This document shows positions 25,715-36,496 of a stretch of DNA of 64,000 nucleotides, one piece after another. Position 1 is the stretch's first letter. Each line of letters opens with the position of its first letter. Below the pieces are notes generated by a model. The model did not search any database and was not told the origin of the DNA. It saw nothing but the letters and a program-made list of their open reading frames with translations. This DNA is from Brachypterus glaber (taxonomy: Eukaryota > Arthropoda > Insecta > Coleoptera > Kateretidae): assembly GCA_958510825.1 (NCBI GenBank), contig OY294044.1, forward strand, positions 83,312,895 through 83,376,894, written 5' to 3'. The position numbers and the translations under genes were made by a program.

Positions 25715-27675
25715 GGTACTCTTGAATGATCAATGGGTTGAACTAACGTGGCAAAAAAATCTGACCATGGAACATGGTAGTAGAAAGTTTACTTGTTATA
25801 GAACCATCGACAGCCAAATCCCAAAAACTTGTTTTTGGAAAATAATGTTAAATAACCGTCTGCAGAGTTCATGGTCAATACAAACTTAAAGTGTACATTA
25901 TGTTGCTTGATTTTGGTAGTATTTCTCGTGCTGATTCCGAATATGTTTTAAGTTACTCTCTATCTTTTTCCATTTTTGAGAAAAAAGTTTATAAATATCA
26001 CAAAAAATATTTTTTCGCATGTTTTAATGTAGCCTAGGCATTTTGTTATAAGACGATAAAATAACTTTCTTGGCTTAAATTGTAGTCCGATTCTCGTTCT
26101 GTATAGTTCCGAAGGAATATCTTGGATTTTTTTTTCTTTTGGTAAATCTAAATACATATTTAAACACCCTTGAAATCGCGTTTTTATTAAAATACTTTTT
26201 TTTTGTTAATCAGTGTCATTACAGATGTTTTAGATTTGATGGATTTGTCCAACACAGAGGCGCGTTAATAATTTTTACCGAATACTTGAGAATGTTAATA
26301 ATACTATTAACCTACCTATTACTAGCTTGTTATAAATTGACTTATTTGTCAGAAATAATGTTATAACAATAAATGTTGAATTTTGATGAAGGCTTTTATT
26401 TTTTACCTTCAGTATTATTTACATATATGTAAGTATTTTGAACTTAATAATTATATATTTGATTTAAGAGTGATATTTTGCCAAAAAGAATTTATATTAC
26501 GGTTATATAAAATAAATAATTGCTTCTATACTGATAACTTTTAAATTTATCTTAGATAATGAGCGACCACGAAAATAATAGAAAAAAAGTTTGTGCTGCC
26601 TGCGGCGTGAAAATTTCATTTAAAAAATGTAAAGATGTCCATTTTAGGATAACTAAAAAATTGGAAGACCTTATGAAAATACATATTAATGAACACTATG
26701 ATGTTAACAATTGGAGGTTCCCAGTATCAATTTGTGTTTCTTGTCGTCATCTTATTATTTTGTTTTATTTAGACGAATAAACTTATGTTTTACATAAGGG
26801 CATTTTTATTTTATTTTGTTTAGACATAATATGCTTATGCTTAAGCTTTAATTATCATGTATTAGAAAAAAAAAACAAGCAGCCGTTTTTAAATTCATAA
26901 CCATATAAATCTAATTCCTTTAATTTTTACTTATTTTTTATACAGAAAATGAAAGAAGGTAGTTCAGAATTTGATAAAAAAACGTGTATATTGTAAAAAA
27001 CTTTTGATCTGAGGTAAATTGTTGATGAGTTTTTAATTTAATTTAAAAACCATCGTTCAATACTTCACACTGTGAAGTCTATAATAATAAATGTTTTTGT
27101 CTGGGCAAAATATAGAAAATAACTTTAGGAACGTCTATGTACACATCTGACAATTACTTTTCAAAGTGAAAGATATATTATGGACACTATGTAACAAAAT
27201 AATTAATTTTTTAATTTAAACACGTTTATAATAAAATTTTAAAAATTTTCACAAAAATGTTAAACGAGATGTTCCTTTATAATAATACAGAACGAGAATC
27301 GGACAATAATTTAGGCTAATAAAGTTATTTTTATTGTCTTATAGCAAAATGTCTAGGCTACATTAAAACATGCAAAAAAATAATTTTTCTGATTTTTATA
27401 CGCTTTTCTCTCAAAAAGGGAAAAAGATAGAGAGTAACTTAAAACATATTCGGAATCAGCACGAGAATTACTACCAAAATCATGCAACATAATGTACACT
27501 TTAAGTTTGTATTGACCATGAACTCTGCAGATGGTTATTTAACATTATTTTCCAAAAACAAGTTTTTGGGATTTGGCTGTCGGTGATTCTATAACAAGTG
27601 AACCTTCTACTACCATGTTCCATGGTCAGATTTTTTTGCCACGTTAGTTCAACCTATTGATCATTCAAGAGTACC
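25715..27675. mobile_element. Nested 1.96-kb element with ~400-bp terminal inverted repeats
   Basis: The left end reads GGTACTCTTGAATGATCAAT and the right end is its complement. The two arms, about 25715-26120 and 27270-27675, stay similar for roughly 400 bp. It sits inside the C-terminal codons of the DD41D transposase: coding sequence is found on both sides. The flanks allow a GTAC or a TA target duplication, which the palindrome at the border makes impossible to tell apart. The 1.15-kb middle is unrelated to the host element and carries one small ORF. I do not recognise the superfamily. Confidence 0.85.
26559..26780 (+). CDS. Small CXXC-pair protein (73 aa) inside the nested element
   Basis: Protein of 73 residues with two cysteine pairs, C12-x2-C15 and C59-x2-C62, plus C24 and a basic stretch between. 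This spacing suits one zinc-binding module. A plausible splice acceptor (TTATCTTAG) lies just before the ATG, and another T-rich tract ending in ACAG at 26945 precedes a short open frame, so this could be one exon of a longer gene. The start context and lack of homologous reading frames in the surrounding repeats favour a real or formerly real gene carried by the element. Function unknown: it may be the N-terminal zinc finger of a lost transposase. Confidence 0.45.
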   Translation: MSDHENNRKKVCAACGVKISFKKCKDVHFRITKKLEDLMKIHINEHYDVNNWRFPVSICVSCRHLIILFYLDE

Positions 27676-27751
27676 GTGAGGAGAAGTCTGTTAAAAAGAG
27701 CTGCTTTATGTGTTCAAGTTGGTGGAGGTCATTTTGAACATATTCTTTAGC

Positions 27752-28090
27752 ATGCTTCATACATTGAACGCGAGTTTGCTAAAAATAATGCGTTTCTTCG
27801 TCTTTTAGAGTTCATTAAACACAGGACAGACATATCAAGATTTCTTGCCACGATACTAATGCTTGTTCCAGATTATTCTTCAAAAGTCTAAATGACAGCT
27901 TCTTTATTATCAACAGTTTTTGCATTTCGCGAAGTGTCTCCAACCACTTTTCTGTTTGCGTTTAAACTTCCAAAATTCCTTGCCCTCTGCATCAATCTTA
28001 AAATTACATTCTAGCTAGAATGTTCTCTTTTCGGAACAACGATAAAAATTTTTCCTATATTCATTACTTTGAAATAAATAAATAAAATTC
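27752..28090 (-). pseudogene. Inverted, decayed second copy of the transposase 5' half
   Basis: Read on the minus strand this stretch matches the transposase gene from about 24730 to 25020, with many substitutions and small indels. It includes the GTTGATAAT.AAGAAGCTGTC segment and the same premature TAG (27888-27890) seen at 24888. It abuts the stop codon of the forward copy at 27750. It is part of the right inverted arm of the element rather than an independent gene. Confidence 0.8.
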
Positions 28091-28719
28091 AGTTATTGTA
28101 TTTTTATTTTATTAATTTGTATTAAGAATTTATAGCCAGTAAATCAATTAAAAGATCTGAGTTTCTAATAAAAAAAACACTACATTCGCGCTGAATGGAG
28201 TTGCAGCGGCAGTTTGTTGCTGCCGTCTAAGACGGGTATCATAAAACCACCGCCGGATGGAGTGACCCTATAAAAATAGAATATTTGATAGCCTCTAGTC
28301 AAAATATAATAACCTAAAAAGATTCTAAAGTTGAAAGTCTTAAACAATGCACGAGTCAACCATTAAAATGCAACCATAGTTACTAATAAGTAGGGAAAAA
28401 CTAATTTTTAGGTAATTTAACATCAGCAACAGGATTGGTCAGATTAAATAGCTTCCTTTTTAATTAGTATTGAAGATAGATTTTTTTTTTTAATTTTTTT
28501 CATATTTTTTTTTTTTTAATTTTTTTCATATTTTTTTTTTTTTAATTTTTTTCATATTTTTTTTTTAATTTTTTTCATAATTTCCAGAGGGTTTTTAATA
28601 TACCCTCAAATTTCGGTACGCGAGTTCTGGAACAGGCTGTATGCATATTAAGCAAAAATAATCTGCATAAGAGATTATTTTTGCTCTAATGTGTTGCTTT
28701 GCAATTTTTAAAATTTTCA

Positions 28720-28935
28720 ACATTTCGGGAAAGCCTTGTATTCGTTCAAAATTTTTCAATTTTTTTGCGTATTTTTACGTTTTATGTTGATATAAATTAA
28801 TTTGAAACAAAAAAATTTTCGTTCGGTAGATCGGTCGGTCGGCCTGTCTGGGAAATCTTTTGTGCACATAACTTAAGAACGCTTTAAGCTAAAGACTTGA
28901 AATTTGGCAAACTGGTATGTTACTAGCAGACGCTA
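28720..28935 (-). repeat. Repeat with GGAAAGCCTTGTA end, copy 1
   Basis: Matches 42425-42868 in opposite orientation (TTTGCGTATTTTTACGTTTTATGTTGAT, split by small changes). It includes a short CGGTCGGTCGG run. Confidence 0.65.
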
Positions 28936-29262
28936 GGAGGGGAAATACATTTTTTTTTCAAGCGTACTAAAATGTTCATATTTTATAACTGAAGACACTA
29001 GTTAAAAGTGATCTATTTTTTTTACAGTAAAAAAATGAGTTCATTGTTGTACACATTAAAAAAAAGTTAGTTAGCAAAACCACCACTGGCGGAGGCACTC
29101 TTTGACTTTGAGGACAGCCATACTTAAAACTTGTTTGTTTATTATGTAAACAGGTGGTTGACTTGAAATTCTGTGCAAAAACCTTGTGTAAAATTGATTA
29201 AAAATGATTGAAAAAGAATATATGGTTTATAAACCTACAAATCTCTCCGGAATTGCAAATGC

Positions 29263-29626
29263 TACATTAGATAAGTTAACATCGAAATCGCGAAAAGTGT
29301 ACGATTTAGCCTACGAAAAAAAAAATAAAATGAGCTAAGGAAGGTTTAAGTTTATTTCGAAAGGGTTTTATTGGCCCATTTTAATAAAAAAAACATACTT
29401 TATTACTGAATAAATTAAATTCATAAATTAATATTTTAAAAAATATATATACTATATCCTAAGGATGCTTGAAAAAAAAATAGTATATTTCAGTCAGAGG
29501 AAAAGTACTTTTAATTACTCGTCTGTAGTTTCCGGACTCCGCTTCGCGTCGTCAGTAAATTCTACAGACTAGTAAAAACAAGCTTCACTTTTCCTCTTAG
29601 TAAAACAATATACTATTTTGTTTAAT
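29263..29626 (+). repeat. Dispersed repeat, copy B, uninterrupted (empty site)
   Basis: Direct copy of the repeat at 2868-3977 without the MITE. At 29486-29620 it contains a hairpin with arms AGAGGAAAAG...CTTTTCCTCT around a GC-rich core CTCCGCTTCGCG. Confidence 0.85.
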
Positions 29627-30430
29627 TGAAAAATGCTATATAAGGGTTTTTAAGGTTGCTGAAATTGAATCTGAAAATAAATCTTCCCTAACTCCACCCC
29701 CGCGAGGTTGAAAGGGTATATAGGGGTTTTTAAGGTTGTTGAAACTGAATCTGATAATAAAAATCCATTTCACGCAAGGAGGTGAAAAATGGGAGAGCTT
29801 TTTAAATAGTAATAGCTTATTGATATAAATTAAAAATTAAATTTTATGTCATAAAGCCTTTCAAAAGTTTTAATACATTTTATTATAGATATACCTTTAT
29901 TAAACCGCTTTAAACTAAAAATAATTTAATAATTCAGCCAAGTTTGATGACAATTTCTGAAATTTACCTGAATTAATAAATGAGAACTTCGAAATAACGT
30001 TTGTGGTAACAGTTGGTTAAAAAGTATTTGTGCGACAGCTGCATTAATGCAAAAACCTTTTAAAACGGATTAAATGTTTGATGTTTGAATATATTTTGTA
30101 CCTGCAGAGCAATCCACATTTCATGTGAATGTGGTGTGAAATAAGACAACTTAAACTCGTTTTGAATACATTATTTATTTTCGGCTTAAAATGTGGGTAG
30201 GGGGCATGGGTTGCAATTCTTTTAAATGCAAAGGGCGGTCGTAGGATACCTTATTTTAAAGACAATTTTTGGGTGTTTAAAATAGTATTGAAAATGGAAA
30301 TTTTCGGCAAAATTTCTATAAAAAAATTTAAAAAATGTTTAATTTCATGATGCAAATACGTAAATTATACTTTTAAACTAATTTAAAATGATATAAATAA
30401 AATTTTACAAATTTTTTTTTAAAAAATCAA

Positions 30431-31045
30431 ATTTTTAAGCAACTTTATTAAAAAAATAAAAATAGGGAAAATATTTTTTTAAAAGATATATTGTTAAATA
30501 GAGACTTTTATTTTTTTTCAAATGATGTATCACACTACCCCTTTTTTATTTAAAAAAATCAGCCCCTATGCAGGGGGGTCATATTTTAAAAGCTAAAAAT
30601 ATTTTATATATGCCAAAAGATAGTTAAAGTTGTGCTTTTTGAGATTTATAAATTTGAAGTGATATTTTAACTCGTTTAACCCCTTCGCTCCTGTAGGGAC
30701 ATATATGTCCGAGTAGATGTTTAAAAATAGTATTGAAAATGGAAATTTTTAAGCAACTTTATTAAAAAAATAAAAATATGGAAAATATTTTTTAAAAAGA
30801 TATATTGTTAAATGAGACTTTTATTTGTTTTCAAATGATGTATCACACTACCCCTTTTTTATTTAAAAAAATCAGCTCCTATGCAGGGGGGTCATATTTT
30901 AAAAGCTAAAAATATTTTATATATGCCAAAAGATAGTTTAAGTTGTGCTTTTTGAGATTTATAAATTTGAAGTGATATCTTAACTCGTTTAACCCCTTCG
31001 GTCCTGTAGGGACATATATGTCCGAGTAGATGTTTAAAAATATTT
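30431..31045 (+). repeat. 314-bp tandem duplication with TTAACCCC ends
   Basis: Two direct units offset by 314 bp (AACTTTATTA at 30441 and 30755). Each contains a MITE-arm remnant (ATCAGCYCCTATGCAGGGGG), then TTAACCCCTTCGSTCCTGTAG (30676, 30989) and the palindrome GGACATATATGTCC. A third palindrome lies at 31060-31074. Confidence 0.8.
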
Positions 31046-31634
31046 TTCTCTCCTGTATGGACATATATGTCCCAGAAGATGTTCAATAAATCCTATAGCC
31101 AAAAAGAACATTTAAAATGCACATAACAAAGGGACATATTAGTATTTTATAGTCCAAACTTGATATCAAGTCATATCAAAACTTAACTATAAGTTACTAA
31201 TGGGATATATTTGAGCAGCTTTAAAACACTATATGTGACCCTGCACAAAGAAAGTTAGTGTGCCTAAATTAATGGGGTGTCCCTAGCACAAGCCTAAACC
31301 TTATTTGGGACTCCCCATGACTTTGTTATATGTAGCTAATCAATCAATCAATAAATTAACGAATTTCTTTTTTTTTGTCGGATTCTTATGTACAAAAGTT
31401 TTTTTACAAAAGAATCCCAAATTTTTATTTTATTTTTTTAATTTGATACACGAACTGGGTTTTGGTTGTGCAGTGTCACATAATATTTTATATTGGGACA
31501 AACATATCTCACTCGTTTTTTGTAAAAGAACATTTAAAAAAATTCACTTGTTTTGTACTTTTGATAGCATTTTATTTTATATACACAAAAAAAGTTTCCG
31601 AAATTCAAAGAAAACTAATCCGGAGCGAAAGGGG
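30989..31634. mobile_element. Possible piggyBac-like non-autonomous element
   Basis: The left end TTAACCCCTTCGGTCC and the right end CCGGAGCGAAAGGGGTAAA (31611-31629) are inverted relatives. The right TTAA would be mutated to TAAA. The two ORFs here (31305-31644) look random and are not listed. Confidence 0.4.
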
Positions 31635-32799
31635 TAAAAGTTAAGAGGTGGAGGTGTTACAAGTATTTTTAATTTTTTTATACCGCCCGGGCGGTGTTTT
31701 TAAATGATTTTTTTTTCAAATGAAATATAAAAAAACTTTTTCTTTCAAGGATGAGGTTGGTCACACTTTTTCTTCTATAAATATTTTTTGTTTTTCTTTT
31801 TCAAACCTTTTGGGGTACCCTCTACACGAACTCTGTGAATCTCAAAATCGCGCGAGTTTGGAAATGTCTAATTTTTGTCTGGCTCCCTAATATAGTTATG
31901 CACATACCAATTTAAAGGTAATTAAATTTTCTATAATAAGGCAGCCTTATTAAAGGTTTTATTTTGTAAAAACACAAATTTTGGAACAATAGTGTATTTA
32001 AAGTTTGGCTTTTCATTCATAATTAATTAAGCATTGTTTTGTACCTAAGACTATAACTATATAGAAGGTTTTATTATTAACTCAGGAAAAAACAAAAAAG
32101 TCTTTGATTTCTACCCTATAAAAAATTTGTTCGAAATTATTTTTTTTCAAGTTAAAAAAAATAAAAAATAAAAAAATATCAACAAAATCAGCCTAACTTG
32201 TTTACTTAATAATACTAACTATACGTTGCCAATCAAATTTATTAAAAATAAAAACATCTGTTTAGGGTTACTTTTGGAAAATTTTAATCGTCACTTTTCA
32301 GTACTTTACGTTTCAGTCTATATTAGACCTTTATCAAAAGGATCTAAATTATGAGCATTATTTTAAAAGTTCCGAACATACCATGGAGCTAATTACTGAA
32401 TAACTTATATAAACATTACGTTAAATACAAAATGTAAAATTGTTTTTTTACTGAATAATATTAATAATAGTTATAATAAAAATAATAGTTTTTGCCCCTT
32501 TTTCCCTACCTTCTTCTATAACAAATCTTTAGTCCAAATTCAAAGCATTATCGAATTATCGTAAGGTAGGTAAGTCAATTATTGCCGTGTTCCTAATATT
32601 GCCACCCCCTCTTAAACTCATTAGTTCTTCCTTTGTGTCATAGATGACTGTCAGTATATCTGTTATATCGAAAAGATGCCTGTAAATAGGATGTATCTGT
32701 ATCCAGTTGGTAATGGCATACACAACAACGGAGTTCGTGTTTCGTGTTCTTTCACTATAAAAACTTGTGAAGTTGTGCTGTCGCAAGCTGGGTAGTATC
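31635..32799. other. No gene recognised
   Basis: AT-rich. The ORFs at 32556-32845 overlap the edge of a dispersed repeat and have no motifs. Confidence 0.5.
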
Positions 32800-33230
32800 G
32801 ATTATTGCAGGGCAAGAAAGTAATAAGGTAGGCACAAACCTGCACTTTCTTGGCCCATATTGTGTTTCACTCAATAAAGAAGCAAAAAGGTAATTTTGTG
32901 CGGTTTTTGTTCAGTTCCTAATATTGCTATGCGAAATAGTAGACGACAAAAAATTAAAAAAACAAAAACAACAAGAAAGTAACGAAGAAATACGGGAGTT
33001 CTGAATCTTGATTCTGCTTTTTATGCGAAGAGAATTGCCAGACCCATATGAGATTTTGCGTTGTTTGTAATTGATACCTACATGGAGTGCGTGGGGCTTA
33101 CTAAAAACGGTGAATTGTTATTTAAGTGCCTAAATTGTACCTAAAAAAAAGTTGAAATTGTTATTGTGCCAAAATATTTTCATGTTAGCTTCCAATATTG
33201 CCAGTATTCAGTCTTTTTTAAATATTGCCA
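32800..33230 (+). repeat. Dispersed repeat next to the gap, inverted copy at 44690-45140
   Basis: Shares AATCGATTATTGCAGG, AGTGCGTGGGGCTTACTAAA (inverted) and the CAATATTGGAAC-type segments with 44690-45140. A 31-bp unit, AATATTGCCAGTATTCAGTC..., is tandemly repeated at 33197-33250. A faint frame (RPI*DFALFVIDTYMECVGL) hints at lost coding sequence. Confidence 0.7.
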
Positions 33231-33388
33231 GTATTCAGTCTTTTTTAAATAGCAATAATATTTTTTATCCAATACATCAATATAAAGACCTACTTTACTG
33301 TCGTCAATTTACCTAAGGAAATTGACATCGTATTCGTTATTTATAAATTGTCTCACGTCTCCCCTAGCAACGTGAGTAATATTTTTAC

Positions 33389-33588
33389 NNNNNNNNNNNN
33401 NNNNNNNNNNNNNNNNNNNNNNNNNNNNNNNNNNNNNNNNNNNNNNNNNNNNNNNNNNNNNNNNNNNNNNNNNNNNNNNNNNNNNNNNNNNNNNNNNNNN
33501 NNNNNNNNNNNNNNNNNNNNNNNNNNNNNNNNNNNNNNNNNNNNNNNNNNNNNNNNNNNNNNNNNNNNNNNNNNNNNNNNNNNNNNNN
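33389..33588. other. Assembly gap (200 N)
   Basis: Exactly 200 undetermined bases, a conventional placeholder length, so the true distance is unknown. It lies within repeat-rich DNA. Confidence 0.99.
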
Positions 33589-34073
33589 GGGGTCACTTAA
33601 AGTGTAATTAATGAAAATATAAAACATAATAAAGGAGTATTTATATTATCAAGAAGCATATTTGGTTTTTATGACAAGCGTTGCTGCAGCCATCTGTTGG
33701 CGTCTAAAAAAAAGCCATTTTTTGCCGTAAACTGGCAGCAGCGCCCTCTATGTACAAAAATTTGAATCTTTTTTTTTTACAAAAACATAGCTAATCACGA
33801 GCCAAGTTATGACCAAATTTCAAATTATTAACTTTCCAAATAAAATTATTATGATAGAATAATGAAACGTGGACTTTTTTATAGGGCCAAATTTTTTGGC
33901 CTCTACAGATAGAACTGGATGTCGAATCAAAGAAATATTTCATATTTTTGATAAGTTTTGATGCACGATCGCAATAAAAAAATATCAAAAGAATCTAAGA
34001 TCTGTGTAGAACAAACCCTCTAATTTGTACGTTCCTTTCGCGATTTCATAGGTATTTTAATAACTGCTAGATA

Positions 34074-34829
34074 CAGGGGGGCCCATAATTCACTTTACCA
34101 TTTAAAGATGTAATAACTTTTTTATTTGTATTTTTTTTATTTATTTCTTTTACAATATAGAGTGCAGGAAATGGATTTTTTTTTAACTATGTATGAAAAA
34201 TCATGTCTTTTTCCGCTTTGCAAGCACAGGCTCTTTTCAAGACATTTTTCATGAAGCCTCTTAACGTGTATGGATTCAGCTAGGCTCGTGCATCAAAGTG
34301 AATTGCACTCCCTCAAGGTAACGGTTTGGTGTGGTGTAACATCCCAAATGGTAATCGGGCCTTACTTCTGCTAGGAAAATGGCATTACAGACGGTGAACG
34401 GCGACCGATATCGCGCAATGCGGAATATTTTTGTGCGCTCTGAAGTGGAGGACATGCTAGAGCGAGAGCCAAAATGCAACTTTTAAGGGAGATTTTCGAA
34501 GAGCGAATAATTTCGCGAAATTCGGATTTTCATTTTCACGATCACCCGATTTGACAGTACCGCACTTTTTTCTTTAGGGCTACCTGAAAGATCGAGTGTA
34601 TGTCAATAAGCCCAGGACTATTCAATAGCCAGATATGTTGGGACCCATCATGAAAATGTCTTGAAAGAGCAGGTGCTTGCAAAGCGGAAAATGGACGTCA
34701 TTTAAAAGACATACATAGTTAAAAAAAATCCATTTCCTGTAATCTATATTGTAAAATAAATAAATTAAAAAAATACAAACAAAAAAGTTATTCATTTTTA
34801 AATAGTAAAATGACTTATGGGCCAACCTG
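34074..34829 (+). mobile_element. Internally deleted Tc1/mariner-like element
   Basis: Ends CAGGGGGGCCCATAATTCAC and its near complement (GGGCCAACCTG), flanked by TA at 34072-34073 and 34830-34831. The inverted arms reach about 190 bp inwards and contain, on the right, the end of transposase coding sequence and, on the left, an inverted copy of it (TTCCGCTTTGCAAGCAC on the left, its complement on the right). Total length 756 bp. Confidence 0.85.
34285..34705 (+). pseudogene. Decayed IS630/mariner-type transposase
   Basis: Recognisable pieces in order: VTVWCGVTSQMVIGPYF from about 34314, a DGERYR-like segment near 34395, LREIFEERIISRNSDF near 34480, then GYLKDRVYVNKPRTIQ near 34580, which in this family follows the SPDL...FFLWG catalytic block. 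The catalytic residues around 34545 are lost, with several stops and frameshifts. This is the body of the 34074-34829 element. Confidence 0.75.
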
Positions 34830-35559
34830 TATATCAGAAAAAGTTTTAAACAAAAGTTATAAGCAGACCTCGGAATAAATAAGTCATTAGTCGTATATAC
34901 CAGTACTGGACTTGAAATAATTGGAATTTTAGTATAGTATTATTCTGTTAATTAAATTATAATTTATTGCAATAATAATTATTATTGCGACAAGTATACT
35001 GTAAATTGTTATAAAACAATGTTATAAAAATTTATCTTATTATGTGAAACACGATTTGAGCTTTTACTGTTAAAATCTAATATTAAATATAAGGCTTCCT
35101 AAGAGGCTGTTTAAATATTACCTAATTATGTTTGTACTTAACAAACATTTTAAATTAAATTAAATTTTAAAAGACTCATAGATACAATAGGTACAATACG
35201 AGTTATGTAACTTTAATTTTAATTATTTGGGATTGTTGTGGCGAAATTTAATCGCTGTGATAGTACGTATTTTTTTATACGGCTCGCGATGTTCAACAGA
35301 CTTGTTTTCTTACTAATTTTTCATATTTTTTACACTGTTTTTATATTTTTTCGTCAATATTTAATAAGTTCCTTATACAGTTGCCTTAGTTTTATTATAA
35401 CATCGTATATTGAAAAAGAAAACAGGCTATTTTTGTGTGTTTTATACAACTGCTGTAGTTGAAGTTGTTAAAATAAATTTTGTCACAAACTTTTTTTTAT
35501 TTTCCATTGAAGAAAATACAAGTTAAATTAAGAGCATATTGCGTAATACTAAAATTAAA

Positions 35560-35850
35560 AAAAAATGTCAGTACCAGCTGTTTCCGTGGAATGCAAACAT
35601 CCATCGCAAAATTTTGTCCAAACATGGATAGAGGGTTTTCCCGAAATAGAATTTGATGTTACAATTATTTTGTAATTTTTGCCAAAAAAGAATTATCTTG
35701 GTTAATAAAAAGTAGTATTAAGCAGAATCTGAAAACAAAAATACACACTCTGGTAGGGGATGCACAAAAAAGATTCAGTGTTGATCTGGTACAATTCATG
35801 GTGAGTAGCAACATACCATGGTTACAACTACAAAATTATAATAAAGGTAT
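35560..35850 (+). pseudogene. Possible hAT-like transposon relic
   Basis: A short ATG frame (MSVPAVSVECKHPSQNF from 35564) and, shifted from 35681, a stretch AKKELSWLIKSSIKQNLK followed by RFSVDLVQFMVSSNIPWLQ. The last part resembles the conserved segment before the helical region of hAT/CGGBP1-like proteins. It is frameshifted and short, with no ends identified. Other origins are possible. Confidence 0.35.
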
Positions 35851-36496
35851 TTTATCATTTATCCTATTTCTTCCGAGGTCTGGTTATAAGAGCGTATAAG
35901 TCATAACCCAATAAAAACCCAACTTCCCATAATATGGTCATGCGAGCATCACCACAAAGTTGTGTTCCACGCCCCAAAATCAGTAAAGTAAGCCAACTTT
36001 TGTTTAGACAGGAATTGTTTCGAGGTTATTGCTTTTTTTTTCTTCAGTGACTGTAGTAACAATTACTGTAAAACGCATTAGCTATTATTATTTTTTACTA
36101 TTTTGCGACTCTTATAAGCTCATAATCACACGTATTTTGCGTGTTCTTATAGGCCCATAAGAGGTCTGTACTTTTTGTTCTTTTGGGCTGGCAACAGACC
36201 TGGCCTATTGCTTGACGTTTTCCGTGCAAATGTCAATGTCACTTTGAAGTTGAATTTTTTACAAAATTTTGTGTTTAGGTTATTTTTACCATGTTAAAAT
36301 TGCGGCTTGGTTAATTTCAGTGAAAAAAAGAAGAGATGACTATGAAATATATCAAAATATCATTTGTTCTTAGAATTTTAAACATGGTGTAAACTGTAAT
36401 GCCAATCCAAAACAAAAATCCCTAAATCAGTCATCAATTTAAATGTAAGTTTTTTCAAATTTTAGAGCAAAATAGAAAAAATTGTATAAAGCACCC
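35851..36496. other. No gene recognised
   Basis: No motif or repeat identified apart from short GCCCATAAGAGG-like tracts. Confidence 0.5.

Larger units (their letters stand above)
24645..27750 (+). pseudogene. DD41D mariner-like transposase gene: one stop, one 55-bp intron, split by an insertion
   Basis: Cut-and-paste transposase with an N-terminal helix-turn-helix region and a DDE/D catalytic core. It opens with ATG 24645 (MIFTSEEYCEML). A TAG at 24888-24890 interrupts the DNA-binding part, and the same frame continues after it. A canonical intron, GTAAGT...TTTTTAG at 25266-25320, joins GDAI to VGPHEF. Catalytic aspartates are in FKDESGF (codon 25119), WFQHDGC (25456) and TPMDFFLW (25582). 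With the intron removed there are 93 residues between the first two (Mos1 has 92) and 41 between the last two, hence DD41D. Coding is broken at about 25717 by the nested element and resumes at about 27675. The last codons read LCVQVGGGHFEHIL before TAG (27748-27750), the usual C-terminus of this group. The two parts are out of frame by one base. Confidence 0.88.
24366..28639 (+). mobile_element. Mariner-like (IS630/Tc1 superfamily) DD41D element with long inverted arms
   Basis: A 4274-bp element that starts CAGCCTGTTCCAG and ends in its complement, flanked by TA on both sides (24364-24365, 28640-28641). The terminal repeats match closely for about 65 bp. Homology between the two arms continues inwards over roughly 0.7-0.9 kb, including transposase coding sequence, so the element is partly palindromic. 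It contains a defective transposase gene, a nested foreign element (about 25715-27675), and near its right end four T-rich tandem units of about 26 bp (28482-28580). It is surely immobile by itself, though both ends look intact enough to be recognised. Confidence 0.9.

Noticed and set aside
25449..25733. Minus-strand 94-aa ORF
   Set aside because: Antisense shadow of transposase exon 2.
33309..33627. Three frames across the N gap
   Set aside because: They exist only because undetermined bases contain no stops.
35238..35462. 74-aa hydrophobic ORF, possible small membrane protein
   Set aside because: Phe/Ile/Leu content follows base composition; no signal, context or homologue to support it.
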